DNA of 64,000 nucleotides from Diaminobutyricimonas aerilata (lineage in GTDB: Bacteria; Actinomycetota; Actinomycetes; Actinomycetales; Microbacteriaceae): assembly GCF_002797715.1 (NCBI RefSeq), contig NZ_PGFF01000001.1:1573304-1637303 (forward strand), in the 5' to 3' direction. Of the stretch, positions 11,561 to 23,208 are shown piece after piece. The notes under the pieces are model-generated. The model did no database searches, was not told the DNA's origin, and was given only the letters and a program-made list of their open reading frames with translations. How positions within the stretch are numbered: position 1 is the first letter of the stretch; the number at the start of each line of letters is the position of its first letter. A program made the translations under genes and the position numbers.

Positions 11561-12160
11561 TCAGAGGTACGACAGCACGTCGAGCCGCACCTGCGCGACG
11601 ATCGCCACGACGAGGTACGAGCCGACGGTGATCGCCGGCACCCACGAGTAGGCGGCCTCCGCGAAGCGCCGCAGTGCCGGGCCCCCGCCGAGGTGGCCCT
11701 CCTTGAGGTTGTACAGGGTGACCGACCAGAACAGCGGGATGGTCACCGACCACACCACCATGCACCACGGGCACAGCGTCGCGAGCTCGAAGATGCTCTG
11801 GTAGATGAGCCAGATCACGAACACGAGCGCGCCGAGCACGCCCAGATTGAAGCCCGACCACACCCACCGCGCGGGGCGGCGGCGCAGGAGGAGCGCCGTG
11901 CCCATCACGACCGGGGCGACGAAACCGACGAGACCGATGACGGGATTCGGGAAGCCGAACAGCGAGCCCTGCCACGACGTGATGTTCTTGCCGCACTGCA
12001 CCAGAAGGCTGAAGTCACAGGCGAGCGTCGCATCCGGATCCTCGAGCAGCACGCTGCGTTCGACCATGAGGACGGCGGCCGCGGTCCAACCGATGATGCC
12101 GGCCAGGATGAGGAAGACGGCGAAGGCGTAGGGCGGGGCCGGCGGGTCGACACGGGTCAC
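11561..12160 (-). CDS. Vitamin K epoxide reductase (VKOR) family protein
   Basis: The 199-residue membrane protein has about five hydrophobic helices. The VKOR active-site CPWC motif is at residues 130-133, and a second cysteine pair (Cys48, Cys56) lies in the first periplasm-facing loop. In Actinobacteria such VKORs replace DsbB: they re-oxidise DsbA-like thioredoxins outside the membrane and pass electrons to menaquinone. No DsbA-like partner is fused or adjacent. The GTG start at 12160 follows a weak -10-like GAAGAT, possibly leaderless. It converges with the monooxygenase gene, 31 bp away. Confidence 0.9.
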   Translation of the reverse strand: MTRVDPPAPPYAFAVFLILAGIIGWTAAAVLMVERSVLLEDPDATLACDFSLLVQCGKNITSWQGSLFGFPNPVIGLVGFVAPVVMGTALLLRRRPARWVWSGFNLGVLGALVFVIWLIYQSIFELATLCPWCMVVWSVTIPLFWSVTLYNLKEGHLGGGPALRRFAEAAYSWVPAITVGSYLVVAIVAQVRLDVLSYL

Positions 12161-12205
12161 CGGCTCATCTTCGCACGCGTCGTGCGGGCCGCCGGGTCGA
12201 CGGCG

Positions 12206-12214
12206 TGCGATAAT
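12206..12214 (+). promoter_or_regulatory. Extended -10 promoter of the RNase E/G gene
   Basis: TGCGATAAT (12206-12214) is an extended -10 element (TG-n-GATAAT). Transcription should start near 12221, giving a leader of about 230 nt before the start codon. Confidence 0.6.
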
Positions 12215-12220
12215 GACTTG

Positions 12221-12449
12221 CAGTCGACGTGCCGCGCGCGCGTCGACGCCAGAGAAGGCTTACCGGGCACACCGGGCCACGACGAGCAGAGTTTGCTCCG
12301 TGTCGGACAGCCAGTTCCGAGTAGCGCTGTGAGAGAGCGCGACCGATCAGAGCCAAGAGCCGGTCGGGACAACAGGATTAGCGGCGCTCGCGTCGCGTGG
12401 AGAGTACCCGGAGCGGGCGCGGCCCTTCCGGACGAGGAGTGCACCAGGA
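12221..12449 (+). promoter_or_regulatory. Long structured 5' leader of the RNase E/G mRNA
   Basis: This region has no open reading frame of note but several short hairpins: GAGCA/TGCTC (12284-12298), GCGCT/AGCGC (12324-12340) and GACCG/CGGTC (12341-12365). RNase E mRNAs in other bacteria have long leaders through which the enzyme controls its own message; the same is plausible here but is inference. Confidence 0.45.
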
Positions 12450-14942
12450 ATGGTGGAATCGAACGAAGCGGGAAAGCCCGCGAGAAGAGCAGGACTGTTC
12501 GGCGGACGACGCGGCGCACGCCGTAAGGACGCCCCGGAGCAGGAGCCGGTCGTCACCGAGTCGGAGATCGACCGCGCCGAGAGCGAGACGGTCGAGCAGG
12601 CCGCGATCGTGAGCCCCGAGTCGGATGTCGTGCGCGAGCCCGCGCCGCGTCGATCGGGCGCACGGACGCGGGCGGCCGCGCCGTCGGCGGACGAGCCGCC
12701 GGTCGAGGAGACGCCGGAGGACGCGGCCGCCGTCGAGGCGCCGGAGGCGGAGCCGGAAGAGAGCATCGCGCCCTCGGACGCCGAGCCGCCGAGCAAGCCG
12801 GTGCGCCGGGCGACGACCTCGCTCATCTTCCAGGCGCCCGACCTGCCGACCCTCCTCCCGCCGCGGATCGACGAGGAGCCGGCGGAGGCCGCCACCGCCG
12901 TTCGCAGCCGTCGACGCCGCCGCGCGACCGACGAGGTGCGCGACGGAGACGACGATCCGAACACCGTCGTCAAGGTGCGCCAGCCCCGCAAGCCGCAGCC
13001 CGTGCAGCAACAGCCCGAGCCGATCACGGAGCCGCAGAAGATCAAGGGCTCCACCCGGCTCGAGGCGAAGAAGCAGCGCCGCCGCGACGGCCGTGACGCC
13101 GGCCGGCGTCGCACGGTCGTGACCGAAGCGGAGTTCCTCGCGCGCCGCGAGAGTGTCGACCGCGTCATGGTCGTCCGCTCCAAGGGGCAGCGCATCCAGA
13201 TCGGCGTGCTCGAAGACGGCGTGCTCGTCGAGCACTACGTCGCCCGCAACCAGGACGCGTCGCTCATCGGCAACGTCTACCTCGGGCGCGTGCAGAACGT
13301 GCTGCCGAGCATGGAGGCCGCGTTCGTCGACATCGGACGCGGACGCAACGCCGTGTTGTACTCGGGCGAGGTCGACTGGGAGGCCGCGGCCGCCGAATCC
13401 GAGACCAAGAACCAGCCGCGTCGCATCGAACTCGCCCTCAAGGCGGGCGACCGCGTGCTCGTGCAGGTCACCAAGGACCCGGTGGGTCACAAGGGTGCCC
13501 GGCTCACGAGCCAGGTGAGTTTGCCCGGCCGGTACCTCGTGTACGTGCCGAACGGCTCCATGAACGGCATCAGCCGCAAGCTGCCCGACACCGAGCGGGC
13601 CCGGCTCAAGAAGATCCTCAAGGAGGTGCTCCCCGACAACGTCGGCGTCATCGTGCGCACCGCCGCGGAGGGCGCCACGGAGGAGCAGCTCACCCTCGAC
13701 GTCAACCGCCTCACCCAGCAGTGGGCCGACATCAGCCGCCAGGTCGAGACCGTGCAGGCCCCCGCCCTGCTGCACAGTGAGCCCGACCTGCTCATCAAGA
13801 TCGTGCGCGACGTCTTCAACGAGGACTTCCAGAAGCTCGTCATCGCCGGCGACGACGCGCAGGAGACCATCGAGAGCTACCTGCGCTCGGTCGCCCCCGA
13901 CCTGCTCGACCGCGTCGAGCGGTACGAGGGCGATCGGGACGCGTTCGACGAGTTCCGTATCAGCGAGCAGATCGAGAAGGCGCTCGACCGCAAGGTGTGG
14001 CTGCCGTCGGGCGGATCGCTCGTCATCGATCGCACCGAGGCGATGACGGTCGTCGACGTCAACACGGGCAAGTTCGTCGGATCCGGCGGCAACCTCGAGG
14101 AGACGGTCACCAAGAACAACCTCGAGGCGGCCGAGGAGATCGTGCGCCAACTCCGGCTGCGCGACATCGGCGGCATCATCGTCGTCGACTTCATCGACAT
14201 GGTGCTCGAGTCGAACCGGGACCTCGTGTTGCGTCGTCTGGTCGAGTGCTTGAGCCGCGACCGCACGAAGCACCAGGTCGCCGAGGTCACCTCGCTCGGT
14301 CTCGTGCAGATGACGCGCAAGAAGCTCGGTCTCGGGCTGCTCGAGTCGTTCAGCGAGCCGTGCGAGGTCTGCGCCGGCCGCGGCGTGATCGTGCACCACG
14401 ACCCAGTGCAGAAGCACCGCGCGCCGTCGGCGGAGCCCGCACGCGGGTCCCGCCGCTCGGGCAAGGGCGGCGGTCAGCAGCAACAGCAGCAGAAGCCCTC
14501 GAACGGCAACGGGAACGGCAACGGCGGCAACGGCAACGGCGCTCCCGTGACCGGCACCCACGCCATCACCGAGGACGTTCGGAACGCGCTCGCGCAGATC
14601 GCGAAGAGCACCGTGCCGCACGCGGAGTCCGAGAAGAAGCCCGCCGGGCAACCGGCGGAGCAGAAGGCCGCCGAACCCGCCGAGACGGCGCCTGCCGCGA
14701 CCGCTGAAGACGCCTCCGTCGCGGCGGCCGAAGCGGCCGTGGCGATCCTCGACATCCCGGTGGCCAAGGCACCCCGTCAGGGACGCCGCATCAGCACTCA
14801 CGACGCCGAGCTCATCCTCGACTCGGTGCTCGAAGCGCTGCCCGAGCCGAAGAAGCCGGGTCAGGGTCGCGGACGCGGCTCGCGTCGAGCGAGCAGTGCG
14901 GCCGGATCGGCGGCGAGCGTGACCCGGGAAGCGGGGGAGTAG
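12450..14942 (+). CDS. rne: Ribonuclease E/G
   Basis: The 830-residue endoribonuclease starts mRNA decay and processes rRNA. An acidic, low-complexity N-terminal arm (1-230) precedes an S1 RNA-binding domain (about 236-340). The DNase I-like catalytic core follows, with metal-binding acidic residues in VDVNTGKF (near 535) and VVDFIDM (near 578). The Zn-link CEVCAGRG is near 637. The C-terminal tail has Asn-Gly repeats and Ala/Glu-rich sequence, likely a disordered scaffold. This layout, a core with extensions on both sides, is typical of actinobacterial RNase E/G. ATG 12450 follows an AGGA site; no earlier start fits. Confidence 0.95.
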   Translation: MVESNEAGKPARRAGLFGGRRGARRKDAPEQEPVVTESEIDRAESETVEQAAIVSPESDVVREPAPRRSGARTRAAAPSADEPPVEETPEDAAAVEAPEAEPEESIAPSDAEPPSKPVRRATTSLIFQAPDLPTLLPPRIDEEPAEAATAVRSRRRRRATDEVRDGDDDPNTVVKVRQPRKPQPVQQQPEPITEPQKIKGSTRLEAKKQRRRDGRDAGRRRTVVTEAEFLARRESVDRVMVVRSKGQRIQIGVLEDGVLVEHYVARNQDASLIGNVYLGRVQNVLPSMEAAFVDIGRGRNAVLYSGEVDWEAAAAESETKNQPRRIELALKAGDRVLVQVTKDPVGHKGARLTSQVSLPGRYLVYVPNGSMNGISRKLPDTERARLKKILKEVLPDNVGVIVRTAAEGATEEQLTLDVNRLTQQWADISRQVETVQAPALLHSEPDLLIKIVRDVFNEDFQKLVIAGDDAQETIESYLRSVAPDLLDRVERYEGDRDAFDEFRISEQIEKALDRKVWLPSGGSLVIDRTEAMTVVDVNTGKFVGSGGNLEETVTKNNLEAAEEIVRQLRLRDIGGIIVVDFIDMVLESNRDLVLRRLVECLSRDRTKHQVAEVTSLGLVQMTRKKLGLGLLESFSEPCEVCAGRGVIVHHDPVQKHRAPSAEPARGSRRSGKGGGQQQQQQKPSNGNGNGNGGNGNGAPVTGTHAITEDVRNALAQIAKSTVPHAESEKKPAGQPAEQKAAEPAETAPAATAEDASVAAAEAAVAILDIPVAKAPRQGRRISTHDAELILDSVLEALPEPKKPGQGRGRGSRRASSAAGSAASVTREAGE

Positions 14943-14946
14943 GGGC

Positions 14947-15219
14947 TCACAACCCCCGCTTGCGGCGCTGCGACACCCGCAGCCCGCTCGCCTCGAGGCG
15001 CAGCACGAGTTCGCGCGCGCTCACGGCCTGAGCGCCGAGCGCGACGAGTTCATCGTGCCGTTCCTCGGGCACGTCGTAGTGGTCGTGATCGAACGCCCGC
15101 CGCGGGATTCCGGCGGTCGCCGCGAACTCGTGGAGCTCCGCGAGATCGGAGTCGGTGACCAGGTGGGACCAGAGCCGACCGTGCGCCGGCCACATCGGGG
15201 GATCGATCAGCACGGCCAT
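14947..15219 (-). CDS. DUF4031 domain-containing protein
   Basis: This 90-residue protein begins [20 protein letters not shown], the signature start of DUF4031. Conserved Trp, His and the FDHDHYDVP motif are present. Function is unknown. A TAGGAT -10 element (complement of 15226-15231) ends 6 nt before the ATG at 15219, so the mRNA is probably leaderless. It is convergent with rne, separated by 4 bp. Confidence 0.85.
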   Translation of the reverse strand: MAVLIDPPMWPAHGRLWSHLVTDSDLAELHEFAATAGIPRRAFDHDHYDVPEERHDELVALGAQAVSARELVLRLEASGLRVSQRRKRGL

Positions 15220-15245
15220 TCCGGAATCCTACGGCGTGGCACGGT

Positions 15246-15275
15246 TTGACCGGTCGTGTTCCGGTGCAGTATTCT
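15246..15275 (+). promoter_or_regulatory. rplU-rpmA promoter
   Basis: TTGACC (15246-15251) and TATTCT (15270-15275) are spaced by 18 bp, a good housekeeping sigma-factor promoter. Predicted start is near 15282, leaving a leader of about 68 nt before rplU. Confidence 0.7.
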
Positions 15276-15349
15276 CGACTGTTGGTGTGCGCTGGGCCGA
15301 GCCCGCGGGATCGCACCGAGACTTTCCTCATTCGAAGTTAGGGTTCAAA

Positions 15350-15658
15350 GTGGTTTACGCGATTGTGCGCGCCGGCGGGCGTCAGGAGAAGGTCGAGGTC
15401 GGCACGGTGGTCGTGCTCGATCGCGTGCAGGCTGACAAGGACGGCAACATCCAGCTTGCCCCGGTGCTGCTCGTCGACGGTGACAAGGTGACGCACGACG
15501 CCAAGTCGCTCGCCAACGTCACCGTGACCGCCGAGGTCCTCACCGACCTCCGCGGCCCGAAGATCACCATCCAGAAGTTCAAGAACAAGACCGGCTACAA
15601 GAAGCGCCAGGGCCACCGCTCGGAGCTCACGCGGGTCAAGATCACCGGCATCAAGTAG
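15350..15658 (+). CDS. rplU: 50S ribosomal protein L21
   Basis: The 102-residue L21 binds 23S rRNA and L20. The N-terminal [17 protein letters not shown] and C-terminal [14 protein letters not shown] are characteristic. The GTG at 15350 is chosen because translation from there gives the exact family N-terminus. It forms an operon with rpmA, 18 bp downstream. Confidence 0.97.
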   Translation: MVYAIVRAGGRQEKVEVGTVVVLDRVQADKDGNIQLAPVLLVDGDKVTHDAKSLANVTVTAEVLTDLRGPKITIQKFKNKTGYKKRQGHRSELTRVKITGIK

Positions 15659-15676
15659 TAGGCAGGGACAGGGAAC

Positions 15677-15928
15677 ATGGCACACAAGAAGGGCGCATCG
15701 TCCACTCGTAACGGCCGCGACTCGAACGCGCAGCGCCTCGGCGTGAAGCGCTTCGGCGGCCAGGTCGTCAAGGCCGGCGAGATCATCGTCCGCCAGCGCG
15801 GCACCCACTTCCACCCGGGCGCCGGTGTCGGCCGCGGTAAGGACGACACCCTGTTCGCCCTCGAGGCGGGCTCGGTGGAGTTCGGCAACAAGGGCGGCCG
15901 CAAGGTCGTCAACATTGTCGCCGCCTGA
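15677..15928 (+). CDS. rpmA: 50S ribosomal protein L27
   Basis: The 83-residue L27 reaches the peptidyl-transferase centre. It starts [20 protein letters not shown], the mature form without the cleavable N-terminal extension found in Firmicutes. The conserved [10 protein letters not shown] core is intact. It is followed by a strong hairpin that separates it from obg. Confidence 0.98.
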   Translation: MAHKKGASSTRNGRDSNAQRLGVKRFGGQVVKAGEIIVRQRGTHFHPGAGVGRGKDDTLFALEAGSVEFGNKGGRKVVNIVAA

Positions 15929-15959
15929 GGCGCGACACCCCTGACGCACCACACTTGAG

Positions 15960-15987
15960 TTGAGGGCGGGCTTCGGCCCGCCCTCAA
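15960..15987 (+). terminator. Terminator after rpmA
   Basis: A perfect 12-bp stem (15960-15971 and 15976-15987) with a TTCG tetraloop lies between rpmA and obg. Its position only 24 bp before the obg start suggests partial read-through into obg. Confidence 0.85.
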
Positions 15988-15990
15988 TGA

Positions 15991-18332
<2,342 letters not shown>

Positions 18333-18333
18333 C

Positions 18334-19119
18334 TCAGGCGCGCAGGAACCCTTCGACGCGCTCGACGAGCGCCGTCAGTTCCCACCGGTGGTCGGAGCCC
18401 GGCACGCGCTCCACGCGGGCGTCCGGCAGGTTCGCGACGATCGAGTCCGCCGCGGGCGGGAAGATCGGGAGGGTCTCCTCGCCGAGCAGCACGAGGGTCG
18501 GTGCGGTGACGTTGCGCCACAGTTCACTGCGGGGTGCCGACTGGGTCCAGGCGAGGGCGTCGCTGTCGCCCTCGAGACTCGCGGCGACACCCGTCATGAC
18601 CGGCCACGCGGGACTGCGCCGTGAGCCCTCGAGCCACTCCGGCGGCATGTCCTTCATGAAGTAGGCGACGACGCGGTCAGCATCGCCCGTCGCGATCGCC
18701 TCCCGCAGCCCGGCGAGGAACTCGGCGCCGTCCGATCCGGACTCCGGACCGAGAGGCGGCTCCCACAGCACCAGGTGCGACACGGGCAGACCGGATGCCG
18801 CCGCGGCCAGCGCGATCGCGCCTCCCGAGGAGCTGCCGTACAACGCGACCGGTCCACCGACCTCGTCGATGAGCGCGCCGATCGCCTCGATCTGACGGTC
18901 GAGGGTGTGCGGCGGTTCGGCCACCGTCTCACCGCGACCGGGCCGGTCGAAGTGCACCGTCGTGAAACCCCGGTCGGCGAGGACGGAGAGGAAGTCGCGC
19001 GTCTCGGAATCGAACGCCCGGAATTGGAACGCCCCGTCGACATGGATGACGCGTGGCCCCTCGCCCTCGGCCGTGTAGGCGATCCGCGCCCCCGTGGGGG
19101 TGGTGGCGTATGCGGTCAT
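18334..19119 (-). CDS. Alpha/beta hydrolase
   Basis: The 261-residue protein has the alpha/beta hydrolase fold. The nucleophile elbow GSSSG lies near residue 95, with a strand and HFDRPGRGE turn before it and a late His in GSDHRW near residue 243. The acid residue is not certain. ATG 19119 has GGGAG 5 nt upstream. It sits on the opposite strand between proB and proA, so it interrupts the proline genes. The substrate cannot be inferred. Confidence 0.85.
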   Translation of the reverse strand: MTAYATTPTGARIAYTAEGEGPRVIHVDGAFQFRAFDSETRDFLSVLADRGFTTVHFDRPGRGETVAEPPHTLDRQIEAIGALIDEVGGPVALYGSSSGGAIALAAAASGLPVSHLVLWEPPLGPESGSDGAEFLAGLREAIATGDADRVVAYFMKDMPPEWLEGSRRSPAWPVMTGVAASLEGDSDALAWTQSAPRSELWRNVTAPTLVLLGEETLPIFPPAADSIVANLPDARVERVPGSDHRWELTALVERVEGFLRA

Positions 19120-19182
19120 GATGCTCCCTCGACGGCGGGTCGGATGTGAACACCATAGACATCAGGTCGGCGGGGGCGCGAG

Positions 19183-19188
19183 TAGAAT
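19183..19188 (+). promoter_or_regulatory. Leaderless promoter -10 of proA
   Basis: TAGAAT at 19183-19188 ends 7 nt before the proA ATG at 19196. The spacing places the transcription start at or next to the start codon. No Shine-Dalgarno sequence is visible. Confidence 0.55.
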
Positions 19189-19195
19189 CCGTCGC

Positions 19196-20464
19196 ATGAC
19201 CGACACCCTCGCCGCCGTGCGTCCGATCGAGAAGCGACTGGCCGCCGCGCGTGATGCGGCCGTGCGGCTCGCCACCGTCACGACGGCGCAGAAGGATGCG
19301 GCGCTCGAGGCGATCGCGCTCGCCCTCGTCGAGCGTGCGGACGAGATCCTGCCCGCCAACGAACTCGACCTCGCGAACGGACGCGAGAACGGGCTCTCCT
19401 CGGGACTGCAGGACCGCCTCCGGCTCGACCGCGCCCGCCTCGACCAGCTCGCCGCGGCGGTGCGCGAGGTCATCGCCCTTCCCGACCCGGTCGGCGAGGT
19501 CGTGCGCGGCTCCGCACTGCCCAACGGCCTGCGCATCGCCCAGACGAGGGTGCCGTTCGGCGTGGTGGGGGCCATCTACGAGGCGCGGCCCAACGTCACC
19601 ATCGACATCGCGGCTCTCGCCCTCAAGAGCGGCAACGCGGTCGTGCTGCGCGGCGGCAGCGCCGCGGAGAACACCAACAGGGTGCTCGTGGAACTGCTCG
19701 CCGACGCCCTCGAGCGCACCGGTCTCCCCGGCGACGCCGTGCAGACCGTCGACCCGTTCGGCCGTGACGGTGCCCGGCGGCTCATGACCGCGCGCGGGTT
19801 CGTCGACGTGCTCATCCCGCGCGGGAGCGCCGAACTCATCCGCACCGTCGTCGAGGAGTCCACGGTGCCGGTGATCGAGACCGGTGCGGGCGTCGTGCAC
19901 CTCGTGCTCGACGAGAGCGCGGACGAGGCCATGGCGATCGAGGTCGCGGTCAACTCGAAGGTGCAGCGCCCGAGCGTCTGCAACGCCCTCGAGACGCTCC
20001 TCGTCGACGCGCGCGCCGCGGAGCGCCTGCTGCCGCCCGTGCTGAGCGCCCTGCGCGAGGCCGGCGTCACCATCCATGCCGACGAGCGGGCGCGCGCGAT
20101 CTTCCCCGACGCCGTGCCCGTCACCCCCGAGGACTGGGGCACCGAGCACATGAGCCTCGACCTCTCCGTCGGCGTCGTCGACGACCTCGACTCGGCCATC
20201 GGGCACATCCGCCGCTACTCGACCAAGCACACCGAGGCGATCGTCACCAACGACCTCGCGCGAGCCGAGCGGTTCCTCGCCGAGGTGGACGCCGCCGTCG
20301 TGATGGTCAACGCGTCCACCCGCTTCACCGACGGGGGCCAGTTCGGATTCGGCGCGGAGGTCGGCATCTCGACGCAGAAGCTCCACGCCCGCGGCCCCAT
20401 GGGACTCCCCGAGCTCACGAGCACCAAGTGGGTGGTGCGCGGAACCGGTCAGATCCGCGGGTAG
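19196..20464 (+). CDS. proA: Gamma-glutamyl phosphate reductase
   Basis: The 422-residue NADPH-dependent dehydrogenase makes glutamate semialdehyde in proline synthesis. The catalytic cysteine lies in RPSVCNALE (Cys262). The NAD-binding segment with GVVGAIYEARPNVT and the C-terminal FGFGAEVGISTQKLHARGP motif are present. ATG 19196 is preceded by a TAGAAT -10 at leaderless spacing rather than a ribosome site. A TAGACT motif overlapping its stop codon may serve as promoter for the genes downstream. Confidence 0.96.
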   Translation: MTDTLAAVRPIEKRLAAARDAAVRLATVTTAQKDAALEAIALALVERADEILPANELDLANGRENGLSSGLQDRLRLDRARLDQLAAAVREVIALPDPVGEVVRGSALPNGLRIAQTRVPFGVVGAIYEARPNVTIDIAALALKSGNAVVLRGGSAAENTNRVLVELLADALERTGLPGDAVQTVDPFGRDGARRLMTARGFVDVLIPRGSAELIRTVVEESTVPVIETGAGVVHLVLDESADEAMAIEVAVNSKVQRPSVCNALETLLVDARAAERLLPPVLSALREAGVTIHADERARAIFPDAVPVTPEDWGTEHMSLDLSVGVVDDLDSAIGHIRRYSTKHTEAIVTNDLARAERFLAEVDAAVVMVNASTRFTDGGQFGFGAEVGISTQKLHARGPMGLPELTSTKWVVRGTGQIRG

Positions 20465-20489
20465 ACTCGACGGCGACAGAAGGAGACCC

Positions 20490-20687
20490 ATGTCGCGACT
20501 CGCTTTCCTCGCCGCCGAAGCCCACGAGGAGCTCGCCCCGCTGATCGCCCCGCCCGGCGTCATCGCGGGCATCGTCGCCGTGTTGCTGCTCACCTTCGCC
20601 ATCGTCACGTACAGCTATCGCGACGTGGCCAACCGGCACTCCTCGTCGTCTCGCGGCGCGTCGCAGAGCCAGGACTCGGCCCACTAA
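20490..20687 (+). CDS. Small single-pass membrane protein
   Basis: This 65-residue protein has an N-terminal Ala/Glu-rich region, one membrane helix (about residues 23-42, IAGIVAVLLLTFAIVTYS) and a short Ser-rich hydrophilic tail. A strong AGAAGGAGA site precedes the ATG. Short proteins of this kind are found between proA and nadD in related actinobacteria. Function unknown. Confidence 0.8.
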   Translation: MSRLAFLAAEAHEELAPLIAPPGVIAGIVAVLLLTFAIVTYSYRDVANRHSSSSRGASQSQDSAH

Positions 20688-20693
20688 GCGCCG

Positions 20694-21296
20694 ATGACGG
20701 ATGTCGCGACGCGACGCCCGCGCGTGGGCGTCATGGGCGGCACCTTCGATCCGATCCACCACGGCCACCTCGTGGCCGCGAGCGAGGTCGCGCAGCACCA
20801 CGACCTCGACGAGGTCATCTTCGTGCCGACGGGCGAACCGTGGATGAAGCGCACGGTCACCGACGCTGAGCACCGTTATCTGATGACCGTCGTGGCGACC
20901 GCATCCAACCCGCGGTTCACCGTGAGTCGCGTGGACCTCGAGCGCTCCGGGCCGACCTACACGATCGACACGCTGCGCGACATCCGCACGCAGCGACCCG
21001 ATGCCGAGCTGTTCTTCATCTCGGGTGCCGACGCCATCGCCCAGATCCTCGAGTGGAAGGACGTCGACGAGCTCTGGGATCTGGCCCGATTCGTCGCCGT
21101 CTCCCGTCCGGGACACGCCCTCAGCATTAGCGGATTGCCGGAGCGGAGCGTAAGCTCGCTCGAGGTACCCGCGCTGGCGATCTCGTCCACGGACTGCCGC
21201 GACCGGGTCAGCCGGGGGCTCCCGGTCTGGTATTTGGTTCCCGATGGTGTTGTCCAGTACATCTCCAAGCACCACCTGTATCGGAGTCAGACATGA
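20694..21296 (+). CDS. nadD: Nicotinate-nucleotide adenylyltransferase
   Basis: The 200-residue enzyme adenylates nicotinate mononucleotide to make deamido-NAD. The nucleotidyltransferase motif [12 protein letters not shown] (residues 15-26) and the C-terminal ISSTDCR motif (the ISSTxIR equivalent) are present. It begins 6 bp after the small membrane protein and ends overlapping the next gene (ATGA), so it lies within one transcription unit through rsfS. Confidence 0.96.
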   Translation: MTDVATRRPRVGVMGGTFDPIHHGHLVAASEVAQHHDLDEVIFVPTGEPWMKRTVTDAEHRYLMTVVATASNPRFTVSRVDLERSGPTYTIDTLRDIRTQRPDAELFFISGADAIAQILEWKDVDELWDLARFVAVSRPGHALSISGLPERSVSSLEVPALAISSTDCRDRVSRGLPVWYLVPDGVVQYISKHHLYRSQT

Positions 21297-22765
21297 CGAC
21301 ATCCCACGAGCAGCCGCTGTCGCGTCGCGCTGCCCGAGAGCGGGAGCGCGCGCGTCTGCGAGGCGAGCTCCCCACGGAGCGGCCGACCGAGTCGACGCCT
21401 GAACCGTTGGAGTACGCCACCCGCGGAGCGGAAGGCGCTCCGGTGCTCGACGCGCCGCGGGCCGACGAGCAGCCCGCCGGATCGGCGTCGGCCGAGCAGG
21501 ATCGCCCGGTTTTGCGCGACTACTCGCCCGAGGGTCGCCGTTCCACGCCGCTGACCCCCTCGAGCTTCGCGCCGCCCGCCGCTCCCGCGACGCCCGCCGT
21601 CGCGACATCCGACGACTCCGCCCCCCAGGTCTCCGACGCCCCGGAGCCGCCGCGCACCGGCCGCGCCTCGGACGTCGCCGTCCCCACGGGCGAGCGCACC
21701 ATGACGCGTCGCGAGCTGCGCCTGCTGCGTGCGCGTCGCGAGGCGGAATCCGGCGGCACCGAACCCTCGACGCACACCGACGCGATCGACTTCCTGTTGA
21801 AGTCCGGTCCCATCGAGCTGCCGTACCTGCTGCCGACGCGCCCCGATGCGGACGCGGAGGCGGCCGAAGGTGCCGCCGAGCCCGAGGCCGCCCGAGCGGA
21901 TGCCCCCGAGGCCGAGGCCTCCGCATCCGACAGTGCTGACACCGATGCGGCGGAACCCGAGGCGATCGACGCACAAGCGGCGGACGAGCCCCGCGACGAA
22001 GCGTCGACGACCGACGAGACCGCGGTCGTCACCGACGCGGTGGTGGAGGAGCCTCCGGCGCTCGTCGAACCCGCTCCGCTCGCCCCCGCGTTCATCGAGC
22101 CTCCCGCGGCCGACGACGCGCCCGCGCAGGCGTCCTCCGACGCCGCGTGGGCCGCGCTGCTCGGTCGCGCGCAGGCGCAGGCCGAGGCCGGACGCCCGCT
22201 CGACACCCCGCTCGACGCGATCGTGCCGGAGGTGCAGCCGACAGCCGACGCCGACGAAACACCCGCGGAGGCGCCGGTGAACGGCACCGGCGGCGACACC
22301 CCGCGTCCGGCGGAACACTGGTCGCAGCAGGCCACCGACGACTCCCGTGCGGCATTCGAGGGCGGATCGACCGGGAGTTTCGCCCCGAGCGCCCTCGTGA
22401 TGCCGAACGCACCGCACACGGGGGAGTTCAGCTACTCGTTGAGCACGGGCGAGATCCTCGTCACCGGCTCGATCGACCTGCCCCGCAGCCTCGGCTCGAC
22501 CGGCGCCCACTCCGACCGGATCGACGATTCGAGCATCGACCACGTGCTCGATCCTCGCGATCAGGAACTCACCTCGACGGACTCCGCCCCGGTACGGGCG
22601 GTGCGCGCGGTGAGCAGCCACACCTCGACCCGAGGCATGATCGCCACCCCGCCGAAGAAGGCGCGCAGCACCAAGTACCTGACGGCCCTCGTCATCGCGA
22701 CCTCCGTGATGGCCGTCGTGGCGGTCACCCTGTTGATCGTCGCCGCCGTGACCGGCAACCTCTGA
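21293..22765 (+). CDS. Large disordered protein with one C-terminal membrane helix
   Basis: The 490-residue protein begins with a basic Arg-rich segment ([16 protein letters not shown]). It continues as about 400 residues of Ala/Pro/Glu/Asp-rich low complexity with few hydrophobic clusters. It ends with one strong membrane helix (about 465-488, [22 protein letters not shown]) and almost no tail. This is the layout of a tail-anchored protein with its bulk in the cytoplasm. The ATG overlaps the nadD stop. I recognise no domain; a divisome or envelope scaffold is possible but is a guess. Confidence 0.85.
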   Translation: MTTSHEQPLSRRAARERERARLRGELPTERPTESTPEPLEYATRGAEGAPVLDAPRADEQPAGSASAEQDRPVLRDYSPEGRRSTPLTPSSFAPPAAPATPAVATSDDSAPQVSDAPEPPRTGRASDVAVPTGERTMTRRELRLLRARREAESGGTEPSTHTDAIDFLLKSGPIELPYLLPTRPDADAEAAEGAAEPEAARADAPEAEASASDSADTDAAEPEAIDAQAADEPRDEASTTDETAVVTDAVVEEPPALVEPAPLAPAFIEPPAADDAPAQASSDAAWAALLGRAQAQAEAGRPLDTPLDAIVPEVQPTADADETPAEAPVNGTGGDTPRPAEHWSQQATDDSRAAFEGGSTGSFAPSALVMPNAPHTGEFSYSLSTGEILVTGSIDLPRSLGSTGAHSDRIDDSSIDHVLDPRDQELTSTDSAPVRAVRAVSSHTSTRGMIATPPKKARSTKYLTALVIATSVMAVVAVTLLIVAAVTGNL

Positions 22766-22781
22766 CATCCCGAAGGACCCT

Positions 22782-23156
22782 GTGACCGCATCCGACAACG
22801 CCCGTCGTCTCGTTCAGGTGGCCGCCGTCGCCGCCGACTCCAAGCAGGCGACCGACCTCGTCGCACTCGACGTCTCCGGCCCGCTCCCGCTGACCGACGC
22901 GTTCCTGCTCGCCACCGGCCGCAACGAGCGCAACGTGCTCGCCATCGTCGACGAGGTGGAGGAGAAGCTCGCCGAGATCGGCGTGAAGCCGTTGCGCCGC
23001 GAGGGCCGCTCGGAGGGGCGGTGGGCCCTCATCGACTTCGGCGACATCGTCGTGCACGTCTTCCATGAGGAGGACCGCATGTACTACGGGCTCGAGCGCC
23101 TCTGGCGCGACTGCCCCGTGCTGCCGATCGAACTGCCGACACCCGCATCCGAGTGA
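22782..23156 (+). CDS. rsfS: Ribosome silencing factor RsfS
   Basis: The 124-residue protein binds L14 and blocks subunit joining during starvation. Family motifs are present: DLVALDVSGPLPLTDAF near residues 25-41, RNERNVLAI, and WALIDFGDIVVHVFHEEDRMYYGLERLW. The GTG start at 22782 is preceded by AAGGA. It is the last conserved member of the nadD cluster. Confidence 0.96.
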   Translation: MTASDNARRLVQVAAVAADSKQATDLVALDVSGPLPLTDAFLLATGRNERNVLAIVDEVEEKLAEIGVKPLRREGRSEGRWALIDFGDIVVHVFHEEDRMYYGLERLWRDCPVLPIELPTPASE

Positions 23157-23208
23157 TCTCAGCGCCGTCGAAGGCGGCCGTGCTTCACTGATCGAGGAGG
23201 TACCCGAC

